A stretch of DNA of 64,000 nt from Phytophthora sp. 'mugwort' (GCA_033558025.1 JAUCEF010000007.1:8804001-8868000), one strand, 5' to 3'. Positions 43,766-54,364 are shown, counted from the first letter of the stretch. The notes: generated from the letters alone by a model not told the origin. Translations and numbers: made by a program.

Positions 43766-45447
43766 ATGACGACAACCGAATGCCCGATCTGCTCGCGGCA
43801 TGTGCGCTCGGAGAACCTCCCGCTGCACGTGGAGGCTTGTCTTTCTAAGCAGGATCAGCCCAAGACGCCGTTCCGCTTACAGTCGCCGTCGCCGTCATCC
43901 AAGTCCCCAGTTAGCGTTAGAACGCCCAATCGGAGCCCGCAAATGCAACTTCCGAGTCAGAATACCCCTTCGCCGTCACCTTCTGGCCTAAAAAAACGCA
44001 AACGTTCGACACCCGACGATATTTCGGCTGTGCCATTGGCCGAGAGGATGCGACCTAAAGAACTGGACGATCTCGTGGGTCAGGAGGAGCTCCTTGGACC
44101 TGGAAGTCTGCTGTCTTCATTGATTCAGGCCGATCGAGTGCCCAATATGATTTTATGGGGGTAAGCTAAGATCCTTGCTATTATAGTATGTTAAGTCGAC
44201 AATATACTGATATCATGTTGTGGTTATGATGGTGGAGCAGACCCCCAGGATGTGGGAAAACAACGTTAGCCCATGTCATCTCGAAGAAGACAGGCTGCAA
44301 GTTCATCAGCTTGTCGGGCGCAACGTCCAAGATGGGAGATATGAAGGATGCGGTGGATCGAGCTAGAGGTGAACGCAAGATGTTCCGTCGACGCACCATC
44401 GTCTTCGTCGACGAGATTCATCGCTTTAACAAGAGTCAGCAAGATTTCTTCTTGCCTCCTGTAGAAGATGGCACAATTACGCTCATTGGCGCTACAACAG
44501 AGAACCCGTCGTTTGAAGTCAACAACGCGCTGCTGAGTCGCTGTCGTGTATATACACTCAAGAAACATACGCCAGAGTCAATCGAGAAAATCCTCCGACG
44601 TGCATTACAGGATCACGCTGCTGGTGGGGTCAGATCGTTGACGCCAACGCACATGTCCGAGATCCAGTCGAATGGCGATGCTTCTAGCCAGAGTGACGAT
44701 GTCAAAGAATTCTGTATTGAAGCCGAGGACGACGCAATCAAGTACCTGGCAACACAGTGTGCCGGTGATGCCCGAGTAGCATTGAACTGCTTGGAGATGG
44801 CACTTCAAACCGCTCTCAAGGATCCAGAAAAGCATGTGCTTCGAGTCTCTGCTACCCACGTCCAGCATTGCTTTGCGCATAGGCAAACACTTTTCTATGA
44901 TCGAAACGCCGACAATCATTACGATTGTATCAGTGCACTGCACAAATCCGTTCGTGGTAGCGACGAAAATGCCACACTTTACTGGCTAGCACGCATGCTG
45001 GAAGGTGGTGAGAACCCGCTCTTCGTGGCTCGGCGGCTTATCCGCATCGCAAGTGAAGATGTCGGACTCGCAGCTCCTGAATTACTCACCCTGGCGGTAT
45101 CAGCCTACCAGGCCGCTCACTTTATTGGAATGCCTGAGTGCGATGTCGTGCTTGCTCATGTTGCCACGATGCTGGCTCGTGCGCCGAAGTCGATTGAGAT
45201 TTATAGTGCCTACAAACGTGCCAAGCAGTCGATTCAGGGGTGGGATAAAGGCGCTTTGCCGGACGTTCCGCTGCATCTCCGTAACGCTCCCACAAAGCTC
45301 ATGAAAAAGCTGGGATACGGAAAAGATTACAAGTACAATCCGGACTATACAGCAGAAGAGCTTAAAGACCAGACTTACCTGCCTGACGAGATGCTTGGCA
45401 CGAACTTTTTTCAAAACTCAGAGACGGATCAAGGTGAAGAGTGCTGA
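43766..45447 (+). CDS. WRNIP1: WRNIP1/Mgs1/RarA-type AAA+ ATPase, two exons
   Basis: Proposed model: join(43766..44160, 44241..45447), 533 residues. The 80-bp intron splits the Walker A motif, and splicing restores [11 protein letters not shown] (about 131-141). The N-terminus has a UBZ4-type ubiquitin-binding finger, [20 protein letters not shown]. The AAA+ core shows [20 protein letters not shown], Walker [16 protein letters not shown] and sensor [12 protein letters not shown], followed by the RarA/WRNIP1 C-terminal tetramerisation region ([31 protein letters not shown]). The family works at stalled replication forks in the nucleus. It stands in the same orientation inside the kinase array, 136 bp after copy 3 and 285 bp before copy 4, with no functional link evident. 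Confidence 0.93.
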
Positions 45448-45732
45448 GTAGAATAACTCGAGATAATTTGCTGTTCATGGATTCTCTTGAGCACAAAGTG
45501 AAGGTGACCGACAATACGGCGTGCTCCACAAATTGAAGTGTTACTACTAACGGAACTATGCCTTTTCGGTTTATTTTCTACGGATTACTGAACTTATTGA
45601 ACGGTATGGCTGCAAGCCTTCCAGTTTGTGGAACTTGCCAGTCTGGATCTTCACTGGTGGACTCACCACATACTACACGAACTGCTATTTGTGGTAGCTG
45701 GAGGCTTGTTGACGCTTTAAAGCGTGCGCTAG

Positions 45733-48390
45733 ATGGCTAAAATGGTGGTTAAGAAGCTTGTCCAAGAATTTGGGAACTTGTCACCGCTGCGCACAATGTC
45801 GGTTGAAGAAAATGAGGAATCTCAGTGGTTTATCGGCAAGTTCCAGCTCGTGCAGATCCTGATCTTAGTGGAATATCTGTTCATGTTAGGCATATGTTTG
45901 GCGCTGGTGCTGTATTTACGACGAAATCGACATATCGCGCTTAGAGGGGACTCCAACGCTGCTCGAAAAATCCTGCTACCGGCATTTGAGCCTCTCTTGT
46001 GGTTGCTAGGTTGCACTGTCGCCATTTACTCGATTGTTATGGCACTTTTAGTGACTTTTAAGTGGTTTCGTGGCAAATACTCACACGTTCTGCTGGAGAT
46101 CTCTTACAGCATGCGATTGTTTGTTTTCGTACTCGTCATGGTGTTCTTGCTGCAGAAAAGCGTATCGGTTCCAGCTTTGCGTCGCTCTGTAGTGCTCACA
46201 CTCGTTTTGGCTGTGTACACTTTACCAGTGGAAATATTGTTGAACGCGTACGTGAAGCCAAACGCTCCAACTCTCGCCTTCATCGTGATGTCCGCAGTCC
46301 GTGCATTGGTGCTCCTATTCTTCGTGTACGTGTTTGTGCGACCTCCAGCCCGAGCCAGCAAGCGAACCTTGCGGGAATACTGTCTTTTTATCGTTACGAA
46401 CTCTGCCTTGTGCTTCAGCAGCGAGTTTTGCTTTCATTTGGGAGCAAACAGCATGGGTATTATGCTTACTTATGCTACAATATTGTGGACCATCACGTCC
46501 CCTCTCGTCATGTGGCGCGTGTTAAAAGCTGATACCGAGTTTTGGCGCGGTTTGGGACAGCGCGCTATGGAGCTTCAAACAGTATTTCGACATCGACACA
46601 GTATTGATGAACGGGTATCCTCCCAGGGTCTGCACGTGTTGATTGAAATGCACAGCAAGCTGATCATCGATTTCGCACAATTAAAGCTAGAAACGAAGAT
46701 TGGAATAGGATCCAGTGTCGTAGTGTTCAGTGGGCTCCTGGATGCGGTTACTCCTGTTGCAGTCAAAGTTTACACGCCCGTACTATTCAGTGAGGAAACA
46801 GTGGGTGAGTTTTCGCAGGAAGCTGCTCTCTGTGGAGCCTTGAAACACCCAAATATCGTCAAGTTCTATGGCATGTGCGTGTACCCGCCCACTATTTGTC
46901 TCGTGTCGGAACAGTGCCAAGGTACACTTGGTGAGCTCACATGCGTTGCTCGAGTCCGGTTTGCTAGGAGTGAGCCGAGGTATTACAACCGGAAACAAAT
47001 GCTGCTGAATGTGTGCTACATGCTTGACGCTGCTCGTGCAGTAGCCTATTTACACAGCTTTTCCCCACCATTTCTTCATCGCGATATTAAACCAGACAAC
47101 TTCCTTATCGATGTGCATGGGGCAGTGAAGCTCACCGATTTGGGGGAATCGCGTAGTCTCACACGGTCTCATAACACTTTTGCAATCACTAGCCCGCGAG
47201 ATACTGGGATCCCAGACATTTTATCGGACTATGCAGCATTTGCGAGTTCCCCGATGGCAACTGAGATCGAGTCAATGATGACTTCTTTCCCGAAGATGAC
47301 TGTGAAAGGCGCTGTGGACTACATGGCACCAGAAATTATTAACGGGAAGGCCGGCCTCGCGGCATACGGAGAAGCTGCTGACGTATACTCGTTAGCAATG
47401 ACAATGTGGGATGTACTGCACCCCGGGATTGAAAAGTTTCCAGAGCTTAAGAATAATCATTTGCAAATTTTTGCCAGCGTGATAGAAGGCAGAAGACCGG
47501 AGCTCGACCTAGAAGCTGGGGATGGTCAACTTCATTCCAGTCTTCGCGATATCATTGAAGCAGCCTGGCACCCCAATGCTCGATCACGCCCCAGTGCACA
47601 AGAGATCGTAAATGCCCTCGAAAACGTTCAAGAAGAATTGCTGGCTGTCTTCGCAGCGGATTTCTTGCCCGAATTGGCCAACGACGTCAGCTCTTCGGTA
47701 TGTAAGACGCGTCAAGGCACTGCTGATGTCTTTACCGGTGAACTTATCGTAGCGCGTCTGCAAGACATGAAGTTCGTTCACAGCCCGTGTGAAGCGGTAC
47801 GATTGGGAAATGCGTTCATGGACGCGGGGCTGTTGCATCACAGGAAACATGCGTACGGCTTTGAAAACACCGGGCTAAAGTACTTTTTCGATGAAGATAA
47901 CATCCTGATATGCCAGCCACTGGACAAGTCTACGTCATTGTCAGTGGCCATCGATATTATTGACGAAAATAGTCCTCCCGATGACGATCTTGAACAGCAG
48001 CAGGAGCGCATCGGTTTGTCTTCAAGCAGCCGTCAAGAGTCTTCTACTTGCTCGCTTTCGGAGGCTCACTGCAGCATCCAGAACGGCCCAACAGGATCAG
48101 AACCCTTTAATTCCTCTCAAGTAGCCACTAGTACCAATGGAGCTAGTGTTAGTAGTGGGAATAGCTGCCATAGCTGCCATTGCCGAAAACTAGGGCAACG
48201 CCTCAAGGCTGCTCCAATAACCTACGAACAGAGGTTACGCTGGAAGTTCAAACCTGCAGTTGTGGACGGAAATGTCCTCACCGCGAAGCTCTTAGGCGCA
48301 CATGATGCATCTGTGACGCCCAAAGAGTTCGAACTTGGCGACACAATGAATGGGTTTGACTTCGTAGACATGGATGTCCGAGCAGCATAA
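45733..48390 (+). CDS. Seven-helix TKL kinase-DEP protein (array copy 4)
   Basis: An 885-residue intronless ORF starting at the first ATG. The layout is the same as copy 3: hydrophobic segments between about 38 and 262, WRVLKADTEFWRGLGQRA, SSQGLHVLIEM, then the TKL kinase with GIGSSVVVFSG, Lys 345 in VAVK, HRDIKPDN (Asp 451), DLGES (469-473, DFG with Leu) and APE at 532-534. The activation segment is about 62 residues. A DEP-like domain lies at about 666-727 (IVARLQDMKFVHSPCEAVRL). A Ser-rich linker leads to CHCRKLGQR (815-823) and NVLTAKLL. Catalytic residues are in place, so activity is expected. It converges on exportin-4 with 67 bp between stops. Confidence 0.9.
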   Translation: MAKMVVKKLVQEFGNLSPLRTMSVEENEESQWFIGKFQLVQILILVEYLFMLGICLALVLYLRRNRHIALRGDSNAARKILLPAFEPLLWLLGCTVAIYSIVMALLVTFKWFRGKYSHVLLEISYSMRLFVFVLVMVFLLQKSVSVPALRRSVVLTLVLAVYTLPVEILLNAYVKPNAPTLAFIVMSAVRALVLLFFVYVFVRPPARASKRTLREYCLFIVTNSALCFSSEFCFHLGANSMGIMLTYATILWTITSPLVMWRVLKADTEFWRGLGQRAMELQTVFRHRHSIDERVSSQGLHVLIEMHSKLIIDFAQLKLETKIGIGSSVVVFSGLLDAVTPVAVKVYTPVLFSEETVGEFSQEAALCGALKHPNIVKFYGMCVYPPTICLVSEQCQGTLGELTCVARVRFARSEPRYYNRKQMLLNVCYMLDAARAVAYLHSFSPPFLHRDIKPDNFLIDVHGAVKLTDLGESRSLTRSHNTFAITSPRDTGIPDILSDYAAFASSPMATEIESMMTSFPKMTVKGAVDYMAPEIINGKAGLAAYGEAADVYSLAMTMWDVLHPGIEKFPELKNNHLQIFASVIEGRRPELDLEAGDGQLHSSLRDIIEAAWHPNARSRPSAQEIVNALENVQEELLAVFAADFLPELANDVSSSVCKTRQGTADVFTGELIVARLQDMKFVHSPCEAVRLGNAFMDAGLLHHRKHAYGFENTGLKYFFDEDNILICQPLDKSTSLSVAIDIIDENSPPDDDLEQQQERIGLSSSSRQESSTCSLSEAHCSIQNGPTGSEPFNSSQVATSTNGASVSSGNSCHSCHCRKLGQRLKAAPITYEQRLRWKFKPAVVDGNVLTAKLLGAHDASVTPKEFELGDTMNGFDFVDMDVRAA

Positions 48391-48457
48391 TCCGCGTGTA
48401 AATATTAATTTCTAGAAAACAGGCAATTGCTCGACTCTCAAGATGATCAAATTAGTT

Positions 48458-51400
48458 TTACTTCACCTGAAGGAAGCCTCGCACCTCAGCCACGAACGCG
48501 TACAGATTCGTCTTGAACTGCATGCGCATCTTGCGCGTGGTTGCTGTACCGGTGGCAATGTCCGCAGGTGTCAAAAAGCTAATAAGCTCTGCAAATGCTG
48601 CAGCCAACCGCTGCTGACTTGCCGCATCGATACTGATCTGCTCGTGGCTAATCTCTTCGGCCAATGCTGAGTAGCGTGCTTGTTCGATCAAAATGAGCGG
48701 GTAGAGCGTACCGGCGCACGCATCAAGGATTACCAGGTTAAAGTCTTCAAAAATTGCCATACGGAAGATAACGCGTAGGAATGCCATAAACATGTCGGGA
48801 TGCTGCTGGCGGTGAGCTTCGAGTCCTGGCTTTTGGCTCTGCAATGCTTGCCAATGGTAACTGGCCAATTCACCGAGTGCCTGGAAGCTGTTGCGCACCA
48901 CATCCACGGCCACGTGACGCATACCTACCAACAGCGAGTGCAGCAGCATCTGGAAAAGCTCACTTGGCAATGAAACCAGCTTCTCCGCGTACACTTCAAC
49001 CATGTACGACACCAACGTAAAGTACTGCTTGCTCAAGCTTGGATAAGTCAACAACTGTTCCGTCATTAGTGGGATCACTTGACGCAGCCCTGAAAAGACC
49101 ACGTCGGCCACAACACTTGAAGCGCGAATAACATCGGCCTGCTCCTGCTCCGTCGTCGCGTCTTCTGAGAAATCGATAAAGTCTTTCGCCACGAGATGAG
49201 ACAGCAGAGTAAGTAAAGCCAAGAGATCGACGTAGTTTTCTTCCTCTGCGTCACCGAGCATGCTCTTTTTGCCTAGATTGTGATGGCAATACGCACGGAT
49301 GAGGCCGTCGCTGGCCGTGTACACTTGCAGTGCATCGCGAGGCGCAAGGTAACACAGCTGCGCTTCCACCAATGCACAAAAGAAATTCAGGATAAGGTTA
49401 ACAATCTGTGAGTCCCCCTGGAAGATCTGGAAAATCTTCACAGTGACAGGAAGAGCAGGCAGACAGAATGTCGTGATAGGGCCGTGACTGGTTGATTCCG
49501 CTGAGCGCGCGATACCTGAATACATCTCGAGAAGCAGCTTAAGTTCTTCCTTGACGAGAACATCATTTGCTGTCTGCTTGGACTCAAAGTTTGGTATTGC
49601 GATGAGCTGCTGCAGACGCTGTTCAACAGGGTGGCTCACAGCTTGGAAGTGAGTCGCTCTCATATTCTGATCCACTGACGCCATTCCAGCTCGGCACAAT
49701 GCCTCTGTAAGTTGGCCACGGAGATTGGCCGGGATTCTACCAACTGCACAATTCAGTGCACATGAGTTGCCATCTCCAGCAGTCATGAACGAGCCAGCAG
49801 ACGCATTGGCCTGGACCAGAGATTGCCACATCTCGGAGCTCAATACAGGGTTAATGGCTCGCGTATTGGAGAGTACCAACAGGAATTCGATAAGGTTTTC
49901 CATGACCACGGGCTGCGTGGGCCAGTGAAGCAGATAAACCGTCACCTTCTGGACCAGGAAATTCAACAGCTCGCCAGCACGCCCTCCATCTTGGAAACCA
50001 AAAACTTGCAGCAACGCCGGCGCCATTTGACTCGTATCAGCATAAACATCCGGGGCAAGGAATGTGGCACACAACCGCGTGATCGTCTTGAGCAGGCCTT
50101 CAGATACAAAGGGACTGACACAGTCGCTTGTTGGGTTTTGGGCTAGGCGCGATGTCTCGAACTCCAGCACGTGACTCATGATCAGCATGATGAGATTAAC
50201 CACAGGAGATTCTTCAGCAGTGGCAACCTCACGTAGACTGGCGTGAATTCGGTTCGGAATGCCGGGACGTTCGCCCTCAAAATCATCTGCAAGGAGAAGC
50301 CCCACAAAAAGAATAACAAAGTGGAGCTTCTCAAAAAGTTGTGATAATTCCGGGGTCATTTCGTCACGACCTTGAGGTTTTGCCAGCTCCTGTTGTACGC
50401 TAGTCATCAACGATTGCACGAGCGACACTAGTAAGGGGACGGACGCAGACGAATTAAGTCTGGCAAGAGCTGCAGCCAACTCAAACTGCTCCCGTGCACT
50501 ACTGGCGGCGTTATCTTCTACGTCTTCGTCTTCATCCTGGTCAGCTAGCACCTCCACGGCACACAACTCCAGCTGAACCTGTAGATAGAGCTCTACCACA
50601 GGAGCCGAGGCCTTGTTAAGAAGTGTCAGCGCTTGTTCTGCCTCCGGTTTGGAGGTTCCTGTAGCCCCCACTTCTAGGAGCTGCGGATCATTTACAAGCG
50701 CTACCCACGCATCCAACAGAATATCGACGCCCTCGAGTTCCCAAAGTTCATCAATCGCCTCATGACGGTTCTCACGCAAGTGGCGCTGAATACGCTCCAA
50801 AGCCGAATGCAGGAGTTTGCTCGTCAACGAGGCTAGCTCTTCGATAACTGAAGAGAAAAGCTGGCCAGAGGTAGCCTGTAGGAGCGCCTCGAGCCCAATG
50901 TTATTGACGAGTCGGAAGAGCAGCTGGCAGCAGTCGATCAACTCGCGAGTGGCCAACTCATAGCCGGTAACATCGCTCAGAGCCAGCAGGTCCAGGAACG
51001 GGTTGTGTACGACTGCGATGACACCGCGCAGGATTTCACTCAAGAACTGCAACTGCTCCGTCTTGCGCTCGAAGATAGGACCCTGCAACGATGCCAGCTG
51101 GATTAGGAACTGCCGAGCCAAGTGGAGTAGCGTCTCGTTCTTGGCTGCAACATTGCGGAAGAAAGCGTAAGTATTAAAAGCTGAGTGAATCAAATCCGGG
51201 CGTACTAGAATGGGTCTCCACGAAGCCTGCGGCGTTAGAACTGGTCGATTGCCAGTCTCGTCATCGTTCGTTGACACACTCAAACTCCACGTCAAGTTTC
51301 CTGCGCGCGGGTCTTCAAACTGCCAGTTCAGCAGCTCCACACATAGGCGAAAGGCTGCATCCAGCAGCTCCAACTGGTCCGCAGGAACGTCACCGGCGGT

Positions 51401-52048
51401 GCCTGCATCTCCACAGGCCGTGGTTGTGCTGCGGATCGAGTCCTCCAGCAGGGGAACAGCAAGCGCAACAATAGTTTTGAGTCCTCCGCTCTTCTCCAGT
51501 GTGCGCCTCGACTTGGTGTGGAACTCCACCGGCTGCATCATGTTGCTCGCTCGTGAGGCCGACGAGAACTCTGTTACAAAAGCCAGCAGCCACTTGGCAG
51601 CCAATAGGCGATGAGCGATGGCGTTGCATGGCTGTAGCATAGCACCCATGTGCTGTAGCACTGCGGCTCGCTCCGACTCGAGGCGGTCCAGCCAGCCACG
51701 CTTGACCAACAACACTGCGGTCTGCAGCGCCGCAGCCGCCACGAATCTCGGAAGCGCCGTACCGCGCTCCAGCATCAGCTGCATGAGAAAGTCCAGTGCC
51801 TGAGACTTGTCTGGCAACGCCAGCAGTGTCCAGCGCTGCAGCGTCACCTCGCGGATGGTGGAGACACAGTGGAATTGCACGACGGGCGGCGTGTGGTTGT
51901 TGCGCAGCAGCGTCATAGCGTCGGCCAGCGCGCTGGGGCTGCGCTTGAAGTGCGCCAACACCGCCTCGGCTTCGGCTCGGCGACGCTCGGCCTCGGGGCC
52001 AGTTGGCGGCGCATGCAGCGCCGCACACGCTGCCTCGAGCGCCTCCAT
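48458..52048 (-). CDS. XPO4: Exportin-4
   Basis: A 1,196-residue intronless ORF, close to the usual exportin-4 length (about 1,150). Exportin-4 is a Ran-GTP-dependent karyopherin that exports eIF5A and SMAD3 and imports some SOX factors. The N-terminus is an importin-beta-like HEAT start (ILRNNH-type: AMTLLRNNHTPPVVQFHCVS). The exportin-4 block FSSASRASNMMQPVEFHTKS lies near 160-180. The rest is a continuous alpha-solenoid with characteristic acidic and Leu-rich helices and the C-terminal LYPLILIEQARYSALAEE near 1110. The family call rests on the overall pattern and the FSSASRASN block. The first ATG is used. Its end meets the array's last kinase. Confidence 0.88.
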   Translation of the reverse strand: MEALEAACAALHAPPTGPEAERRRAEAEAVLAHFKRSPSALADAMTLLRNNHTPPVVQFHCVSTIREVTLQRWTLLALPDKSQALDFLMQLMLERGTALPRFVAAAALQTAVLLVKRGWLDRLESERAAVLQHMGAMLQPCNAIAHRLLAAKWLLAFVTEFSSASRASNMMQPVEFHTKSRRTLEKSGGLKTIVALAVPLLEDSIRSTTTACGDAGTAGDVPADQLELLDAAFRLCVELLNWQFEDPRAGNLTWSLSVSTNDDETGNRPVLTPQASWRPILVRPDLIHSAFNTYAFFRNVAAKNETLLHLARQFLIQLASLQGPIFERKTEQLQFLSEILRGVIAVVHNPFLDLLALSDVTGYELATRELIDCCQLLFRLVNNIGLEALLQATSGQLFSSVIEELASLTSKLLHSALERIQRHLRENRHEAIDELWELEGVDILLDAWVALVNDPQLLEVGATGTSKPEAEQALTLLNKASAPVVELYLQVQLELCAVEVLADQDEDEDVEDNAASSAREQFELAAALARLNSSASVPLLVSLVQSLMTSVQQELAKPQGRDEMTPELSQLFEKLHFVILFVGLLLADDFEGERPGIPNRIHASLREVATAEESPVVNLIMLIMSHVLEFETSRLAQNPTSDCVSPFVSEGLLKTITRLCATFLAPDVYADTSQMAPALLQVFGFQDGGRAGELLNFLVQKVTVYLLHWPTQPVVMENLIEFLLVLSNTRAINPVLSSEMWQSLVQANASAGSFMTAGDGNSCALNCAVGRIPANLRGQLTEALCRAGMASVDQNMRATHFQAVSHPVEQRLQQLIAIPNFESKQTANDVLVKEELKLLLEMYSGIARSAESTSHGPITTFCLPALPVTVKIFQIFQGDSQIVNLILNFFCALVEAQLCYLAPRDALQVYTASDGLIRAYCHHNLGKKSMLGDAEEENYVDLLALLTLLSHLVAKDFIDFSEDATTEQEQADVIRASSVVADVVFSGLRQVIPLMTEQLLTYPSLSKQYFTLVSYMVEVYAEKLVSLPSELFQMLLHSLLVGMRHVAVDVVRNSFQALGELASYHWQALQSQKPGLEAHRQQHPDMFMAFLRVIFRMAIFEDFNLVILDACAGTLYPLILIEQARYSALAEEISHEQISIDAASQQRLAAAFAELISFLTPADIATGTATTRKMRMQFKTNLYAFVAEVRGFLQVK

Positions 52049-52596
52049 GCTGACTCGGGTGGTTGGCGTATGAATGGCGATTAGGAATGCTACAATATAA
52101 TTGGACGGAATGGAATATATTTCTTTAGTATTGGTGATTTTGTGGCTGGTTTATGTGCCTATAATTATGAAAGAAGTGGATACAAAGCTGAAATTACTTG
52201 TAACACTGAACCGCATAGCGCTATGTACCGTTGTCCACCGAGCTCTAGACATTCATGTATGCTTCAGACAATATACAGACAATGACAGATAGAACGGGCA
52301 ACACAGAATCATAGTCTTGCTCCTAGTACGACACGCCTTTGTAAACAATAAATACCATAGAACGGGGAATCCGCTTTGGACGCTCATGTTCTGCTCGTGA
52401 TGCCCGTTCCGCCTCTTCATCTGCTGCATCATGATTCAGTAGATGCCATCTTCGTAGTGTTTCAGGAGCGATATCATATACCGCTTTAATACTAAACTGA
52501 TGTTTGTTATGTTAGAATAACATTTGCCAACTCGCAACATCTAAATCAGTCAAATTTGGAAAGACCTTAAGCTCAAAGCAATATTATTTTGCAAAG
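52049..52596. other. Intergenic upstream of exportin-4
   Basis: Holds the exportin-4 promoter and the 3' flank of the oxygenase-like pseudogene. A short hydrophobic open frame at 52101-52292 (plus) lacks any support. Confidence 0.4.
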
Positions 52597-54007
52597 TCAT
52601 AATCGGTGCTGGTAGAAACTGTTTCGCTCGGGAAAGTATTTGTTGCAAATGACGCACCGCTTGCCCAATAGATGGACCTCTCGTGCTCTAACGGCGATCT
52701 CTTCGTATCTTGGGTTGTCTCGACAGTACTTGCCGTGATTGTAAGGATGTGGTTTGCAATTACGACACATTTTACATCGGTTACGTGTGGGTAAAATCTT
52801 TGGTCCCGACACAATCGATATACGCACAGTCTGGTGCAGACGTAAAGTTTCTATCATCCAAGGCAAAGGTCACGGGTTCGAGTTCCATCGACAACACATT
52901 TTATTTTGCATAGTTTGCATAAATTGCACATAAGGAGGCGCCGCGCGACACCACGACATCTTCCGAGGATCACGTATGTGAACTACACTCATGGTACGCG
53001 CAATCATTCTTATGATGACGAAACCAGAGAATGTCCCAGAGTCTCCAGCCAATCAGATAGTCAATAGAGTGTGACGTGTAGGTTTGCATGTGATGTAGAG
53101 GAATGGTTGGTCACCGTGCGGAGAATATCCAGCGTGGCACAAAGGACACACAAGAGCATCCATGGCGGCTTAGATATAGCGCTAGCGAACTAAGGACCGC
53201 CCAAAATGAATCACTTCCAAATTCCTTCCTACTCGACAACTCCTTCTCGTTCTCCTCCGCCCCACATCATTACAGTGATTGCGTATTTGCAGTTGCGTTG
53301 GCGCCATAAATTCGCAATATTCGCACTTATACGCCGGAGGTAAGTCCAACTCGGTTACATCACCTTCCACTTAATGCCCTTGATCAACCAACGTACAATG
53401 AACTCGATAGTTCAATTGCGAGGATGCAGCCCCACTGTCAATAGCATCTCCACGAAAGATGATGCATCACCGACACCAACCGTAATCTCCTTTCGGCGAC
53501 GCGGATCTGCATCGGCAAAGCACTTGGGGTACAGCACGAGTTTGGTGTGCTCCATCAGGCCAATCATCATGCCTGCTTGAATTGTCTTGGAGTACTTCTT
53601 GGGGTAGCACCAATGTCAAAACTTGGAATATCGCGGTGCGGGTCTTGTTCGCCACCACCAGGCAAGCTCTTAAGCACCATCCAGCTTCGTGCTTTCCATC
53701 GCATTCGAAGCTGCTTCACCAGCTGATTTGCCTTCTCCCTCAACTCCTTGTAATCGTTGGACGAAACTGGAGCTTGCAGTCGGTACTCGTCGAAAGAAAT
53801 GCCAACTTCTTTAAAGATGGAACGAAAGATCAGCTTCTTCGCTTCATCAGCATCCTTGACCTTGGTGTAGGTGTCTCCGATGAGCTCAGACAAGAAAGCA
53901 TTAGGTAAAATCATATACCCGTCTTCCCAAAAGCGCTTTAGCGAACGCTCTACCATGTCTGAGAATGCTTCTTCTTCAATGTCCTTAATATCCTCAACGT
54001 TGCTCAT
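52597..54007 (-). pseudogene. Oxygenase-like plus C2HC/C2H2 zinc-finger gene, split by a solo LTR
   Basis: The start is at 54007 (MSNVEDIKDIEEEAFSDMVE). An open stretch of 146 codons carries a basic helix and LPGGGEQDPHRDIPSF, whose H-x-D resembles the iron-binding motif of 2-oxoglutarate oxygenases. After a frameshift near 53590 it reads AGMMIGLMEHTKLVLYPKCF. After another near 53405 it reads NYRVHCTLVD, whose His could be the distal ligand. YKCEYCEFMAPTQLQIRNH follows, and at that His the frame hits a 535-bp solo LTR. Beyond the LTR and one target-site copy the frame resumes as GKYCRDNPRYEE, completing a C-x2-C-x12-H-x3-C finger, and a second finger CVICNKYFPERNSFYQHRL ends at 52597. The oxygenase assignment is a motif-level guess; the finger and its interruption are seen directly. 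Confidence 0.7.
52740..53274 (+). repeat. Solo LTR, 535 bp, with 5-bp target duplication
   Basis: Starts TGTAAGGATG and ends CATCATTACA, so the ends form a near-perfect 10-bp inverted repeat with TG..CA tips. GTGAT flanks it at 52735-52739 and at 53275-53279. It is the same LTR, in opposite orientation, as the 3' LTR of the chromovirus at 56286-56821 and differs from it at few positions. It interrupts a zinc-finger reading frame. Confidence 0.92.
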
Positions 54008-54080
54008 TCTTCTTCTCTGTACTTAGTCGTGATTTGTCGAATGCAGATAGTCGCCGAGTACTTTACGATAAGTGACACTT

Positions 54081-54245
54081 GTCACATCCTTGTAGCCGAT
54101 ATGCGACGCTTTGTACCCGCCCAACAATAGATCTCGTTTCGGAAGATGTCACATCCTTGTAGCCGATATGTGACACTTTGTACCCGCCCCCCAAATAGAT
54201 CTCGTTTCGAAAGATGTCACATTCCTGTAGCTAATATGTGACATT
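54081..54245. repeat. Two full and one partial tandem units of 67-68 bp
   Basis: The unit GTCACATCCTTGTAGCCGAT begins at 54081, 54148 and (diverged) 54216. Each copy contains TGTCACAT..ATGTGACA, which can form a short hairpin, and ends in a conserved ATAGATCTCGTTTCG segment. Confidence 0.75.
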
Positions 54246-54364
54246 AGACGCGTTATGATTGGCTGTTTTAAACCTACAGCTTAGATAGACCTATAGCTAA
54301 GCCAATCGGGTTCAAGAAGTCCTGTCGGATTTTTTACTTTTGTAAATTGACGACATAACGCGGC

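Noticed and set aside
52101..52292. 63-codon plus-strand ORF with a hydrophobic start
   Set aside because: AT-rich intergenic DNA immediately upstream of exportin-4; no support beyond an open frame.
52820..52890. tRNA-like stretch with a B-box (GGGTTCGAGTTCC) in the LTR
   Set aside because: No A-box at the right distance and the T-stem does not pair; it is part of an LTR with proven ends, so neither a tRNA gene nor a SINE is called.
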